From Sporolactobacillus nakayamae (GTDB lineage: Bacteria > Bacillota > Bacilli > Bacillales > Sporolactobacillaceae): a stretch of 64,000 nucleotides of DNA. The stretch is from positions 1 through 64,000 of the forward strand of contig NZ_FOOY01000003.1 of NCBI RefSeq assembly GCF_900113325.1, read 5' to 3'. Shown piece by piece: positions 1-8,095 of the stretch. The number at the start of each line of letters is the position of its first letter. Within the stretch, counting starts at the first letter, position 1. Below the pieces are notes generated by a model. That model was not told the DNA's origin, did not search any database, and worked only from the letters and a program-made list of their open reading frames with translations. The position numbers and the translations under genes are program-made.

Positions 1-135
1 AAGCCCCCTTCAAGATGAGATTTCCCATGATTTTAAATCAGTAAGACCCCTTAGAGATGATGAGGTTGATAGGTCTGGAGTGGAAGCACGGTGACGTGTG
101 AAGCGGACAGATACTAATCGGTCGAGGGCTTAACC
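1..135 (+). rRNA. 23S ribosomal RNA, 3' end (partial)
   Basis: The window opens inside a 23S rRNA gene. The stretch ending in GGTCGAGGGCTTAACC near 135 is the usual 3' terminus of Bacillales 23S rRNA. The 5' part lies outside the window. The exact last base is estimated. Confidence 0.93.
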
Positions 136-206
136 CAGAACTTTGGATGAATTGACAATGCATATACGTTCGTTACCGGTTTTGAAGGCTCATGTGAGCC
201 GGTTCG

Positions 207-323
207 TCTGGCGGTCATAGCGAAGAGGTCACACCCGTTCCCATCCCGAACACGGTCGTTAAGCTCTTCTGTGCCGATGGTAATTGGGGGCTGTCCCCCT
301 GTGAGAGTAGGTCACTGCCAGGC
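207..323 (+). rRNA. rrf: 5S ribosomal RNA
   Basis: A 117-nt 5S rRNA starts TCTGGCGGTCATAGC and ends CACTGCCAGGC. The internal CCCATCCCGAACACGG block is typical of bacterial 5S. It lies about 70 nt after the 23S end with no tRNA between, so it closes an rrn operon. Ends are accurate to a few bases. Confidence 0.95.
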
Positions 324-332
324 AATTGAAAA

Positions 333-370
333 ACATGCACTTCTCATTTTTGAGAGGTGCATGTTTTTTG
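333..370 (+). terminator. rrn operon terminator
   Basis: A 14-bp stem with one G-U pair (ACATGCACTTCTCA against TGAGAGGTGCATGT) is followed by TTTTTT, immediately after the 5S gene. From here to 635 I see no gene. That gap must hold the lut promoter, but I could not place a convincing -35/-10 pair. Confidence 0.85.
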
Positions 371-635
371 TTGTAGAAAAAAGATATCCGTTTGAAATGA
401 ATGAAGTGATGAAACTTTGAACGTGTTACAAAAAAGAATAGATAGAAAAAAGGCATATTCATTATAACTAATTGATCATCGTAAATGAGCCGTATTGGGT
501 TGATCTTTTTTTAAATATGTATAAAATGTGAGTGAAGAGTGAATACATTGTGACACTTTGAAACTATGAACATGCAAGTAGATGAGTAGTATAAGAATGA
601 CTATGTCACAAGCAAAAGGAAAGAAGCTGAGTTAA

Positions 636-1406
636 GTGAAGGTTTCTCTTTTTACAACATGTTTGGGAGAACTGTTTTACGTCGATGTATTAAAAGATGT
701 AACAGAAATATTGGAAAGGCTAGGATGTGAAGTGGATGTCCCTGAAGGACAGATCTGTTGCGGACAGCCGGCTTATAACAGCGGATATGCAAAAGATACA
801 AAAGGTCCTGCAAAGCATATGATTAATGCGTTTGAGCATTCTGATTACATTGTTTGCCCCTCTGGATCTTGCGCAACGATGTTCCATGAATATCCTAACT
901 TTTTTGCAGATGAACCGGAATGGCAAGAAAAAGCAAAGAAGATTGCGAGCAAGACTTATGAGTTTACGCAATTTATTGTTCGTGTTCTTGGTGTGGTTGA
1001 CGTAGGTGCTGAATATCATGCACGGGCAACACTCCACACTTCATGTCATATGACTCGGCTTCTTGGCGAGCGTGAATCGCATTACACATTGCTGAAGCAT
1101 GTAAAGGGTCTTGACCTGGTTCCGCTGCCGAACAATTATGACTGCTGTGGCTTTGGCGGCACGTTCTCTGTTAAAATGTTTCCTATTTCGGAACAAATGG
1201 TTGATGAGAAGATACGCCACGTTGAAGAAACAGACGCGGAGGTGCTGATTGGTGCCGATGCGAGCTGTCTGATGAATATCGGTGGTCGTATGAAACGGTT
1301 AGGAAAACCGATTAAAGTACTACATATCGCACAAGTATTAAACAGTCATCAAACTGAAGGAGATGAGCGCCATGCCGATGAAAGTCGGAAATCAACCGTT
1401 CTTTAA
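636..1406 (+). CDS. lutA: Lactate utilization protein LutA (Fe-S oxidoreductase subunit)
   Basis: This is the LutA subunit of the cytoplasmic LutABC iron-sulfur complex, which oxidises L-lactate to pyruvate. The 256-residue protein begins [15 protein letters not shown] and carries two cysteine-rich CCG domains. The first ends in [10 protein letters not shown] near residue 45. The second contains SCHMTR and DCCGFGGTF near 135-175. A GTG start is preceded by AAAGGAAAG. The 3' end overlaps the chosen lutB start by 35 nt, which implies translational coupling. The C-terminal tail is slightly longer than in Bacillus LutA. No lutR regulator or lactate permease gene is next to it. Confidence 0.93.
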   Translation: MKVSLFTTCLGELFYVDVLKDVTEILERLGCEVDVPEGQICCGQPAYNSGYAKDTKGPAKHMINAFEHSDYIVCPSGSCATMFHEYPNFFADEPEWQEKAKKIASKTYEFTQFIVRVLGVVDVGAEYHARATLHTSCHMTRLLGERESHYTLLKHVKGLDLVPLPNNYDCCGFGGTFSVKMFPISEQMVDEKIRHVEETDAEVLIGADASCLMNIGGRMKRLGKPIKVLHIAQVLNSHQTEGDERHADESRKSTVL

Positions 1407-2832
1407 GGGGGTTGATGAAGCGATCCATGATTCCTTCATGGTCAACGCGGTTTCCTCAGCGCAGGATGGTCTGCGCGGTCGAAAACTTAGCGCTACCGTT
1501 GGAGATGACGCCTTAGGTGATTGGGAAGAGTGGAGAAGCGCTGGAGAAGAAATTAGAGCACATACGCTGAATAATTTAGACTATTATCTTAAACAGCTCA
1601 GTGATAACTTCTCGAACCGTGGCGGACATGTTTTTTTTGCGGAAACAGCCGAGGAAGCGCGCGAGTATATTAAAAAGGTCTGTAAAGAAAAAAATGCAAA
1701 ACATGTAGTTAAAGCGAAATCAATGGTTACTGAGGAAATAAGTTTAAACGAGGCACTCGAAGAAGAAGGTTGCGAGGTCCTTGAAACGGATTTAGCGGAA
1801 TTTATTCTCCAAGTAGATCATGATCAGCCTTCACATATCGTCGTACCGTCAGTGCATAAGAATCGACAACAGATTCGTGACGCATTCAAAAAATTAGGTT
1901 ATGAAGGCAGCGACGATCCAAAAGAACTTGCAGGATTCGCGCGCAAAACACTGCGCAGCAAGTTTCTGAACGCTGATGTTGGGATTACCGGATGCAATTT
2001 TGCTGTTGCTGACACCGGAAGCATTTGTCTTGTGACAAACGAAGGTAATGCGAACATGGTTACCAGTTTCCCAGAAACACAAATTACTGTTATGGGTATG
2101 GAGCGGCTCGTTCCCACTTGGAAAGAATTGGATGTTGTCGTGTCCCTGCTCTGCAGAAGCTCAGTCGGCCAGCGTTTGACAACTTATGTAACGGACATTA
2201 CTCCCGAAGCAAATCAAGAGGCTGTTGATAGTCCTAAAGACTATCACTTGGTTATAGTAGATGCGGGGCGTTCCAATGCACTCGGTACTGATTTTCAATC
2301 CGCATTGCACTGCATTCGTTGTGCAGCATGTATCAATGTCTGTCCGGTATATCGTCACATCGGCGGTCACGCTTACGGTTCGATCTACCCAGGTCCAATT
2401 GGCGCGGTTCTGTCTCCTATCTTAGGCGGCTACGATGCGTACGGTAAATTGCCATATGCTTCTAGTCTTTGTGCTGCGTGCTCAGAAGCGTGTCCGGTGA
2501 AAATACCGTTGCATAAATTGTTGATTCGTCATCGCCAAAAATATGTGGAAGGCGGCGGTCATCCACCGATTATGGAGAAAGCGGCAATGAAAGGATTCGG
2601 TATTGGTGCGTCTTCCTCACCAATCTTCAAAGCCGGCGTAAAAATGGCTCCTATTATGCTCAAGCCGCTTGTTCATGATGGCTCAATACCGAAAGGACCG
2701 GGACCGATGAAACCGTGGACGCATGGCAGAGATCTGCCGGAACCGAGCAGAGAAAATTTTAGAGCTTGGTTTAAAAAACACCGGGATCAGCCGATGACGT
2801 CCCATGATAAAGGAACAGGTGAATCATTATGA
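1372..2832 (+). CDS. lutB: Lactate utilization iron-sulfur protein LutB
   Basis: LutB is the large iron-sulfur subunit of the lactate oxidation complex. Two ferredoxin-type [4Fe-4S] motifs are visible near residues 310-365: [15 protein letters not shown] and [13 protein letters not shown]. The DUF162/LUD-type region precedes them ([22 protein letters not shown]). Length is 486 residues, usual for the family. I chose ATG 1372 because AAGGAG ends 9 nt upstream; ATG 1363 abuts the ribosome-binding site. The gene overlaps lutA and shares ATGA with lutC. Confidence 0.93.
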   Translation: MPMKVGNQPFFKGVDEAIHDSFMVNAVSSAQDGLRGRKLSATVGDDALGDWEEWRSAGEEIRAHTLNNLDYYLKQLSDNFSNRGGHVFFAETAEEAREYIKKVCKEKNAKHVVKAKSMVTEEISLNEALEEEGCEVLETDLAEFILQVDHDQPSHIVVPSVHKNRQQIRDAFKKLGYEGSDDPKELAGFARKTLRSKFLNADVGITGCNFAVADTGSICLVTNEGNANMVTSFPETQITVMGMERLVPTWKELDVVVSLLCRSSVGQRLTTYVTDITPEANQEAVDSPKDYHLVIVDAGRSNALGTDFQSALHCIRCAACINVCPVYRHIGGHAYGSIYPGPIGAVLSPILGGYDAYGKLPYASSLCAACSEACPVKIPLHKLLIRHRQKYVEGGGHPPIMEKAAMKGFGIGASSSPIFKAGVKMAPIMLKPLVHDGSIPKGPGPMKPWTHGRDLPEPSRENFRAWFKKHRDQPMTSHDKGTGESL

Positions 2833-3527
2833 ACGGAACCATTGAAAATCGTGATTCATTTCTTAAAAGAATAGCTGATAAATTGAACCGAGTGCCTGGC
2901 GAAGCCCCCGAAAAGCCGGAATGGTCGCACTCGCCTCAAGAACATGTCTATGAGGATTATTCCGAGGATCAACTTGTGGAGATGATGAAGAACGCATGTG
3001 AGCCAATCCATACCAAGGCATTCGAGACAACATCGGCTAAATTAGCAGAGCAACTGGATATGTTGATCACGGAATACGGTGCAGGAAAAATCGTTGCGAC
3101 GAAAGATGCACGATTCAATGAATTCGGCCTTAAAGATGTTCTTGAAAAATATCAGGTGTATACATGGGATTATTCTGAGGGACATAAAAATATTGACAAA
3201 GCAGCTGAAGCAGCCATCGGCTTATCTATTTGTGATGTCATGCTCGCAGAATCAGCGACTGCGGGACTCTTCAACGATAAAGACAAAGCGAGAAGTGTCA
3301 GTCTTCTTCCAGAGATATCAATTGTTATTGTGCCGAAAAGCCGAATTGTTCCACGTCTGACACAAGCTATGCAATTAGTAGAAAATAAAGTTAAGAATGG
3401 AGAAAAACTTTCTTCGTACATTAACTTTATATCTGGACCAAGCAACAGTGCTGATATAGAAATGAGACTTGTTGTCGGTGTTCACGGTCCAATTAAAGTG
3501 GCTTATCTTATTGTGAGTGATTTGTAA
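2829..3527 (+). CDS. lutC: Lactate utilization protein LutC
   Basis: This third lut gene encodes a 232-residue LUD-domain protein of the LutC/YkgG family, needed for L-lactate oxidation together with LutA and LutB. The N-terminus [19 protein letters not shown] is typical. The C-terminal part holds the conserved [12 protein letters not shown] and [11 protein letters not shown] segments. It starts at an ATG that overlaps the lutB stop by 4 nt, with AGGTGA upstream. A terminator follows 55 nt after the stop, so the operon appears to be lutABC alone. Confidence 0.93.
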   Translation: MNGTIENRDSFLKRIADKLNRVPGEAPEKPEWSHSPQEHVYEDYSEDQLVEMMKNACEPIHTKAFETTSAKLAEQLDMLITEYGAGKIVATKDARFNEFGLKDVLEKYQVYTWDYSEGHKNIDKAAEAAIGLSICDVMLAESATAGLFNDKDKARSVSLLPEISIVIVPKSRIVPRLTQAMQLVENKVKNGEKLSSYINFISGPSNSADIEMRLVVGVHGPIKVAYLIVSDL

Positions 3528-3582
3528 AAAGAGGTAACCAGTAACCAGTTAAATGAATGTATTAGGTTAATAGGGTTGCAAA

Positions 3583-3612
3583 AGACAGTTCCTAAAATGG
3601 AGCTGTTTTTTT
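3583..3612 (+). terminator. lutABC terminator
   Basis: ACAGTTCC pairs with GGAGCTGT (one G-U) around a 6-nt loop and runs into eight T residues. It lies 55-85 nt after the lutC stop on the same strand. Confidence 0.75.
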
Positions 3613-3625
3613 ATCGGAAAGCTGT

Positions 3626-4052
3626 AAGAAAAACCGGGCAAAAAGCGCCCGGTCCTTGCTCCCACAGGATGTGATGGCTTTCGCGTTGCATACAGGACGT
3701 ATGCGTAATTAGCGAAAGTTCCTTACATACGAAAATTCCTCTACTGTTAGCGAAAGTTCCTTTGCTCTAAATACCGTTTTAATCATCAACCTTGTCTTGA
3801 ATAAAATAAGCGGAGATTTTCCGGTTATATGCATCCTGATACTTGTTTCAAAGGTACATAAGGGTAATTTTTCCGGTTAAGCACAGAAAAACCCCCCATT
3901 TTCACGTTTTTCGATTCGATAAGCGGAATTTCTCCGCCTATTTAAGCAATTTTTTCATTCATTTTCTAATTAAGCGGAATTTTTCCGTTTATTTCTCGGA
4001 TTGGGCGCTTACCTGATCGCCCAACCAAATCTTATGACCTTATCGTCGTACG
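3626..4052 (-). repeat. Long intergenic repeat, copy A
   Basis: This copy is about 427 bp. Its reverse complement matches 15408-15895 and 46254-46714 nearly along the whole length, with scattered substitutions and small indels. It contains four short imperfect palindromes of the form AAGCGGAA-N-TTCCGCTT and, at its lutC end, a larger hairpin module (3663-3720) plus ACCGGGC/GCCCGGT at the border. It fills the gap between the convergent lutC and proA genes. There is no plausible ORF inside. Confidence 0.9.
3663..3720 (+). repeat. CAGGATG/CAGGACG hairpin module (in copy A)
   Basis: CACAGGATGTG forms a mini-hairpin. It is followed by CTTTCGC...GCGAAAG enclosing GCATAC-AGGAC-GTATGC. The same layout, with different but matching stem bases, occurs at 15755-15862, 27211-27272, 27315-27379 and 46621-46682. 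Confidence 0.75.
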
Positions 4053-4079
4053 AACAAGCCAACACCTAAACTACTTGTT

Positions 4080-4111
4080 AGAAAAACCGGGCAAAAAGCG
4101 CCCGGTCCTTA
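4080..4111 (+). repeat. Second copy of the repeat-border hairpin
   Basis: The stretch from GAAAAACCGG to GGTCCTT, with stem ACCGGGC/GCCCGGT, duplicates the border of repeat copy A at 3627-3656 in direct orientation. It may be a second insertion point or a remnant of another repeat. Confidence 0.6.
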
Positions 4112-4170
4112 ATCTCCAGCCATGTGTGATGGTTTTGTGTCTTTTCGGTGCTGAATCGTCGCCTCGGTTA

Positions 4171-4231
4171 CTCGCTTGCCGCGGGCGCACCGCGAGCCTC
4201 CTCAGACAGGCAGGAATCTGCGAGGTCTCGC
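4171..4231 (-). repeat. CCCGCGGCAAGCGAG-type GC-rich intergenic repeat
   Basis: On the minus strand this reads GAGACCTCGC, then GAGGAGGCT, then GCCCGCGGCAAGCGAG. It aligns with 26020-26080 on the plus strand, which shares GAGACC, TCTG, GAGGAGGCT and CCCGCGGCAAGCGAG. It is GC-rich compared with its surroundings. Similar short repeats are common between genes in many Bacillaceae (from memory, not searched). The remaining stretch 4232-4380 holds nothing I recognise. Confidence 0.6.
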
Positions 4232-4380
4232 TGGCACCTGGTCCCGCAGTCTCGCACCTCCACTTTGATTCTCGGCCAAGACACTGGTCTATTGGTTTGA
4301 AAACGTGCAAAATAATAAACTCTCTTATCTTGTAAAGTACAAGATACCAAAAAATCACAGGTCACTAGGAGGATTTGTAT

Positions 4381-4425
4381 AAAAAAAGGCTGCCACTCGG
4401 ATTTAATTGAGTGGCAGCCTTTTTT
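4381..4425 (-). terminator. proBA terminator
   Basis: An 11-bp perfect stem (GGCTGCCACTC/GAGTGGCAGCC) is flanked by A and T runs on both sides, so it can act in both directions. It lies 10 nt beyond the proA stop. Confidence 0.88.
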
Positions 4426-4434
4426 AGGATCCTC

Positions 4435-5691
4435 TTAAGGACGAATTTGTCCGTTGCCTTCGACAAGATATTTAATGCTGGTTAATGCGCTCAGCCCCAT
4501 CGGGCCACGTGCATGAAGCTTTTGGGTACTGATACCTATTTCAGCACCAAAACCGAATTCTTCACCATCTGTAAACCGTGTAGAGGCATTGTGGTACAAA
4601 GTTGACGCATCGACGAATTGGAAAAAGCTTGCTACATTTTGCACGTTTTCAGTAATAATTGATTCTGAATGTTTCGTTCCATATTTATTAATATGTTGAA
4701 TTGCTTCTTGCAAATCATCAACGATTTTAACAGCAATAATTTTGTCGAGGTACTCAGTTGCCCAATCTTCTTCAGTCGCCACGATTAGATCAGGAAATTG
4801 ATCGACTATTCTTGGGTCAATTCGGCAGGTGACCTGCGCCGCCTGTAATGCATCAATTAAACGGGCGCCGAATTTTTCGAACCAGTTCTTGTGGACAATG
4901 ACCGTCTCAATTGTGTTGCATACGGAGGGACGCTGCGTTTTCGCGTTGAGCACAATATTAATGGCCATTTCCGGTTTTGCAGTTTCGTCGATAAATACGT
5001 GACAGTTACCTGCCCCGGTTTCCAGAACCGGAATGCTTGCTTGCTGAATGACTGTTTGAATTAGTCGGCTGCTCCCGCGCGGGATGAGGACATCGATCAA
5101 GCCGTTCAACCGAAAGAATTGGTTTGCGGTTTCATGGCTTATATCCTCTAATAATTGAACGCTCTCTACAGGAAGAGGTGTCGTGCTAAGTGCACTTTGT
5201 ATGACGGACACAATTGCCTTGTTTGATTCCAACGCTGAACCACTGCCCCGTAGATAGACAGCATTGCCCGTCTTTAAGCAAAGACCTGAGGCGTCAACCG
5301 TGACATTGGGACGCGCTTCATAGACCATCCCGATGACTCCGATCGGTACACGAATTTTTTTGATATGAAGTCCGTTTGGTCGAGTCCAGTTTTCAAGTTC
5401 ATCGCCAATCGGATCCGGCAGATCAGCAAGATGCTCGAGAGCGTTTGCCATCGCATTAATCCGCTCTTCATTTAACATGAGACGATCAAGAAGTGAATCA
5501 TTCACTCCTTTTTGTCGCGCATGTTCCATGTCTATAAGATTTGCCGAAATGATAGTGGCAGCTTGTGTGCGCAGATGCGCGGCAATTACGCGTAACGCAT
5601 CATTTTTTTCAAAAGTTGATCTTGCTGCCAGCGTTTGAGATGCTTGGCGCGCCAAGTGTGCTTTATGGATTAATTCATTAACACTAGTCAT
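4435..5691 (-). CDS. proA: Glutamate-5-semialdehyde dehydrogenase (gamma-glutamyl phosphate reductase)
   Basis: ProA is the NADPH-dependent reductase that converts gamma-glutamyl phosphate to glutamate-5-semialdehyde, the second step of proline synthesis. The 418-residue protein has full family length. The catalytic cysteine region QRPSVCNTIET (Cys near 280), the GAGNCHVFID segment and IPRGSSRLI are all visible. The ATG shares its A with the proB TAA stop, so the two genes are translationally coupled. Expression should follow the proline T-box upstream of proB. Confidence 0.96.
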   Translation of the reverse strand: MTSVNELIHKAHLARQASQTLAARSTFEKNDALRVIAAHLRTQAATIISANLIDMEHARQKGVNDSLLDRLMLNEERINAMANALEHLADLPDPIGDELENWTRPNGLHIKKIRVPIGVIGMVYEARPNVTVDASGLCLKTGNAVYLRGSGSALESNKAIVSVIQSALSTTPLPVESVQLLEDISHETANQFFRLNGLIDVLIPRGSSRLIQTVIQQASIPVLETGAGNCHVFIDETAKPEMAINIVLNAKTQRPSVCNTIETVIVHKNWFEKFGARLIDALQAAQVTCRIDPRIVDQFPDLIVATEEDWATEYLDKIIAVKIVDDLQEAIQHINKYGTKHSESIITENVQNVASFFQFVDASTLYHNASTRFTDGEEFGFGAEIGISTQKLHARGPMGLSALTSIKYLVEGNGQIRP

Positions 5692-6842
5692 TAGTGGTGG
5701 CTCCTTTCGCTAGCAGAGGTGTGAAGTGTAACTGTCCAGGGTACCCAATTATCACGATGAACGACTTCTGGATGCCCGCCGTTAATGAGATTCATGGCCC
5801 GATTGCTGCGCATTTGTTTAATTTCATTAAGCTGTTCAGAAGAATAGTTAACTTGACCTTTTCCGAGCACTCGGTTGTTATGATCGACAATTTGGATGAC
5901 TTCGCCAGCAAGAAAATGCCCACAGATCTGCTTGATACCAGCAGGCAATAAGCTTTTTCCCTTGCTCATCAACGCGCGTACGGCACCGTCATCAATTTCT
6001 ATTTTACCTGATACAGGTGAGTGAAGGGCGATCCACTGTTTGGAAACTTTGAGTGATGGCTTCAGCGTTTCCGAACCGATATAAGTTCCATCTCCCGTTC
6101 CACTCACAATTGCGACCAACTTATCCGGGCCTTTTCCTGAACCGATGAAGGTACGCACCCCCAGAGAGAGTGCGGTACGCGCCGCGCGTAGTTTGGACTT
6201 CATGCCGCCGGTGCCGACTTTGGAACCTGCCGCATTACTGGTCTCATCAAGCAAATGATCGGGAAGATGGTCAAGAAAGTGATAGCGTACGGCATCAGGG
6301 TATTCATTTGGATTCTTATCATAAAGCCCGTTGACATCCGTCAAGATGGCAAGGAAATCTGCATGAATGAGTCCGCTTACGAGTGCGGACAGCATATCAT
6401 TATCACCAAAAGTCAATTCAGCAAGCGAAACAGAATCGTTTTCATTAATGATCGGTATAACGGAACGTTTGATCAGTTCGGAGAGCGCCGAATAGGCATG
6501 GCTCGTTTGTTCACGCCGTTCAAAATCCTGTCTGGCAAGCAGGAGCTGCCCGATTGTCATTCCATATTTGCGGAAACTTTCGGCATAACTATTCAGCAGC
6601 ATGACTTGGCCGACAGCCGCCGCCGCCTGTTTTCCCGCAATGGTTACTGGGCGGGCAGGATAACCTAATCCACAATAACCAGCAGCGACAGCTCCGGATG
6701 AAACAATGACCACTTCATGTCCTTTCGATTTTAATCGTGCAATGGCCGCAACATGATCCTGAAGCTTCGCATGATCAAGCTGACCATGGGAGTCCGTTAA
6801 GGAACTGCTGCCTATTTTAACTACCACTCGTTTTGCTTCCAT
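5691..6842 (-). CDS. proB: Glutamate 5-kinase with C-terminal PUA domain
   Basis: ProB phosphorylates glutamate with ATP, the committed step of proline synthesis. The amino acid kinase domain spans about residues 1-255, with VVVKIGSSSLTD at the N-terminus and NENDSVSLAELTFGDND in the substrate site. A PUA domain follows, roughly 275-370, as in full-length ProB. The ATG is preceded by AAAGGAA with about 11-nt spacing. It is the first gene after the T-box leader and overlaps proA by one base. Confidence 0.96.
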   Translation of the reverse strand: MEAKRVVVKIGSSSLTDSHGQLDHAKLQDHVAAIARLKSKGHEVVIVSSGAVAAGYCGLGYPARPVTIAGKQAAAAVGQVMLLNSYAESFRKYGMTIGQLLLARQDFERREQTSHAYSALSELIKRSVIPIINENDSVSLAELTFGDNDMLSALVSGLIHADFLAILTDVNGLYDKNPNEYPDAVRYHFLDHLPDHLLDETSNAAGSKVGTGGMKSKLRAARTALSLGVRTFIGSGKGPDKLVAIVSGTGDGTYIGSETLKPSLKVSKQWIALHSPVSGKIEIDDGAVRALMSKGKSLLPAGIKQICGHFLAGEVIQIVDHNNRVLGKGQVNYSSEQLNEIKQMRSNRAMNLINGGHPEVVHRDNWVPWTVTLHTSASERSHH

Positions 6843-6865
6843 AATTCATCGAATTCCTTTCGTCA

Positions 6866-7112
6866 AAAAAGCCTCTCTCCGTCCTAAATTAAAAGGACGG
6901 GGAGAGGCTTTGCCCGCGGTACCACCTTTGTTAGTACGGATAGTCACCGTACCCACTCGGATCTTCGTATCGTGAAGAGAAACGGTTCGGTTTTAGCCAA
7001 ACTGCTCAAGGGCAGGTTCAACGTGAATGATGCGGGGCATCTCGCAGCCGATGGATGCCGTTCTCTGACGCTTTTTCACTGTTTACTAGTCCCTGTCAAC
7101 GCCGATTATAGT
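6866..7112 (-). promoter_or_regulatory. Proline T-box leader of proBA
   Basis: On the minus strand the canonical T-box sequence GGTGGTACCGCGGG (complement of 6913-6926) is followed by a terminator with stem GCCTCTCCCCGTCC against GGACGGAGAGAGGC and six T residues. Stem I lies at about 7000-7100. Its GTGAA/TTCAC helix is followed by GTTGAACCTG and then CCC. CCT followed by a purine, just before the closing helix, is the expected specifier position, so the leader should read uncharged tRNA-Pro. The CCU assignment was folded by hand. Confidence 0.88.
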
Positions 7113-7119
7113 TGCTATT

Positions 7120-7148
7120 ATTATATTCAGCAATTATAAAGAAGTCAA
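7120..7148 (-). promoter_or_regulatory. proBA promoter
   Basis: Minus-strand TTGACT (7143-7148) and TATAAT (7120-7125) are separated by 17 bp, a near-consensus sigma-A promoter. Transcription would begin near 7113, just ahead of T-box stem I. Confidence 0.85.
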
Positions 7149-7234
7149 GTAAACGGACTGTTAGGCATATGTTTTTTCTCCTTAATACAAAGATGCTACA
7201 ATTAAATCGAAAGAAAATTATGGGGGTTTTCGCT

Positions 7235-7333
7235 ATGGCTTTCACATTGCAGCTTAGTGAACCTCTGATTGTTACGAAGGTACGGCTTTTAACTCACATG
7301 CGCTTATCAAGCATGATCATTTTGACTGCATGA
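7235..7333 (+). pseudogene. Possible remnant of a peroxiredoxin-like gene 5' end
   Basis: An ATG preceded by TGGGGG opens MAFTLQLSEPL, which resembles the N-terminus MAFTLQLGE of thioredoxin-fold peroxiredoxins. The reading frame then loses similarity and stops at 7333. I see no convincing downstream half. The call rests on about nine residues, and the stretch may simply be non-coding. Confidence 0.2.
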
Positions 7334-7622
7334 TCACGATGAATAAAAATAGTAAGAACGTCAGAGCATGGTGTCTGATGTGGATGCGATGAAATAGAAA
7401 ATATCCATTGGACACTCTGCTTATGAGACAGAGCAGAAGAATGGGAATTGAAAGCTCACGCGTCACAGAGTACATAAACATTGAAACGGATAGGACGAGG
7501 CTAACACAGTGCGTGAGTATAAAAAAATAAATTACCGGATGGTTTTTGTTCTGAGTCAAATAAATAAAACCTGTAGTGAGACAGGCGAGTGAGTAAACGA
7601 GTAAAAGAAGTCCAGATACCAT
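7317..7622 (-). CDS. Small hydrophobic membrane protein, function unknown
   Basis: This 101-residue protein has about four hydrophobic segments: MVSGLLLLVYSLACLTTGFIYL, then VIYFFILTHCVSLVLSVSMFMY, then the ELSIPILLLCLIS region, and a C-terminal LTFLLFLFIVIM. I chose the internal ATG at 7622 because AAGGAGGT lies about 9 nt upstream of it; the frame stays open further 5' but has no such site. It is divergent from the MerR-type gene. A perfect 16-bp palindrome lies between the two genes, so it may be that regulator's target. I do not recognise the family. Confidence 0.6.
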   Translation of the reverse strand: MVSGLLLLVYSLACLTTGFIYLTQNKNHPVIYFFILTHCVSLVLSVSMFMYSVTRELSIPILLLCLISRVSNGYFLFHRIHIRHHALTFLLFLFIVIMQSK

Positions 7623-7669
7623 TAATTGGGGCACCTCCTTCGAATGATTTGTTTCATTCATTAAAAACG

Positions 7670-7685
7670 ATGGGGTGAACCCCAT
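7670..7685. promoter_or_regulatory. 16-bp palindrome between divergent genes, candidate MerR operator
   Basis: ATGGGGTGAACCCCAT is a perfect inverted repeat between the small membrane protein gene and the MerR-type regulator. Its position suits an operator, but no clear 19-bp-spaced promoter was found around it. Confidence 0.4.
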
Positions 7686-7710
7686 GTCAAGAAGAAACAG
7701 AGGTGGGCCT

Positions 7711-8073
7711 GTGAAGATCGGGGAATTCGTTAAAAGATGTCAAACGACTAAAGATACAATCCGGTATTATGAAGAATTAGCTTTAATAAAGCCGGATACA
7801 TCCACCGCTTATAAGGACTATAACCAGAAAAACATCAACGATTTTCAAGTGATTAAAGAAATGCAAAGTCTTGGGCTATCACTCAGAGTCATTCAAGGAC
7901 TTTTTAAGGTGAAAAGGATGAATGGATGCGGTTCTCAATCGTTAATTCATGATGTAACCAATGCGTTAAACAAACAAGAAGATCTTTTAAGAAAAGAAGA
8001 GAAAAGGATACGAGATCAGCGTATGCATCTACGTACATTAATCGTTGAGCTTCAATCTTTAAACAAAGAGTAA
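7711..8073 (+). CDS. MerR family transcriptional regulator
   Basis: This is a 120-residue DNA-binding regulator. The N-terminal winged helix-turn-helix has the MerR hallmark KIGEFVKRCQTTKDTIRYYEE, with LGLSLRVIQGL in the second helix region. A long C-terminal helix from about residue 75 would form the dimer coiled coil. Only one cysteine sits in the effector region (NGCGSQ), so a metal role is not indicated. I start at GTG 7711, with AGAGGTG just upstream, because family members begin at this KIGEF; an ATG at 7684 would add nine residues and lies within the palindrome. Confidence 0.85.
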   Translation: MKIGEFVKRCQTTKDTIRYYEELALIKPDTSTAYKDYNQKNINDFQVIKEMQSLGLSLRVIQGLFKVKRMNGCGSQSLIHDVTNALNKQEDLLRKEEKRIRDQRMHLRTLIVELQSLNKE

Positions 8074-8095
8074 TTGGAAAGGAGGTGCATCATGA

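Noticed and set aside
3626-4052. CRISPR array
   Set aside because: The short palindromes recur at 52-60 bp but differ in sequence, are not followed by unique spacers of equal size, and the whole block is itself repeated elsewhere. No cas gene is present.
4075-4365. Open frames of 65-95 codons in the lutC-proA gap
   Set aside because: They fall in GC-rich repeat DNA, overlap each other on both strands and have no ribosome-binding sites.
6255-6668. 137-codon plus-strand frame opposite proB
   Set aside because: ProB is certain on the other strand and this frame has no motif or ribosome-binding site.
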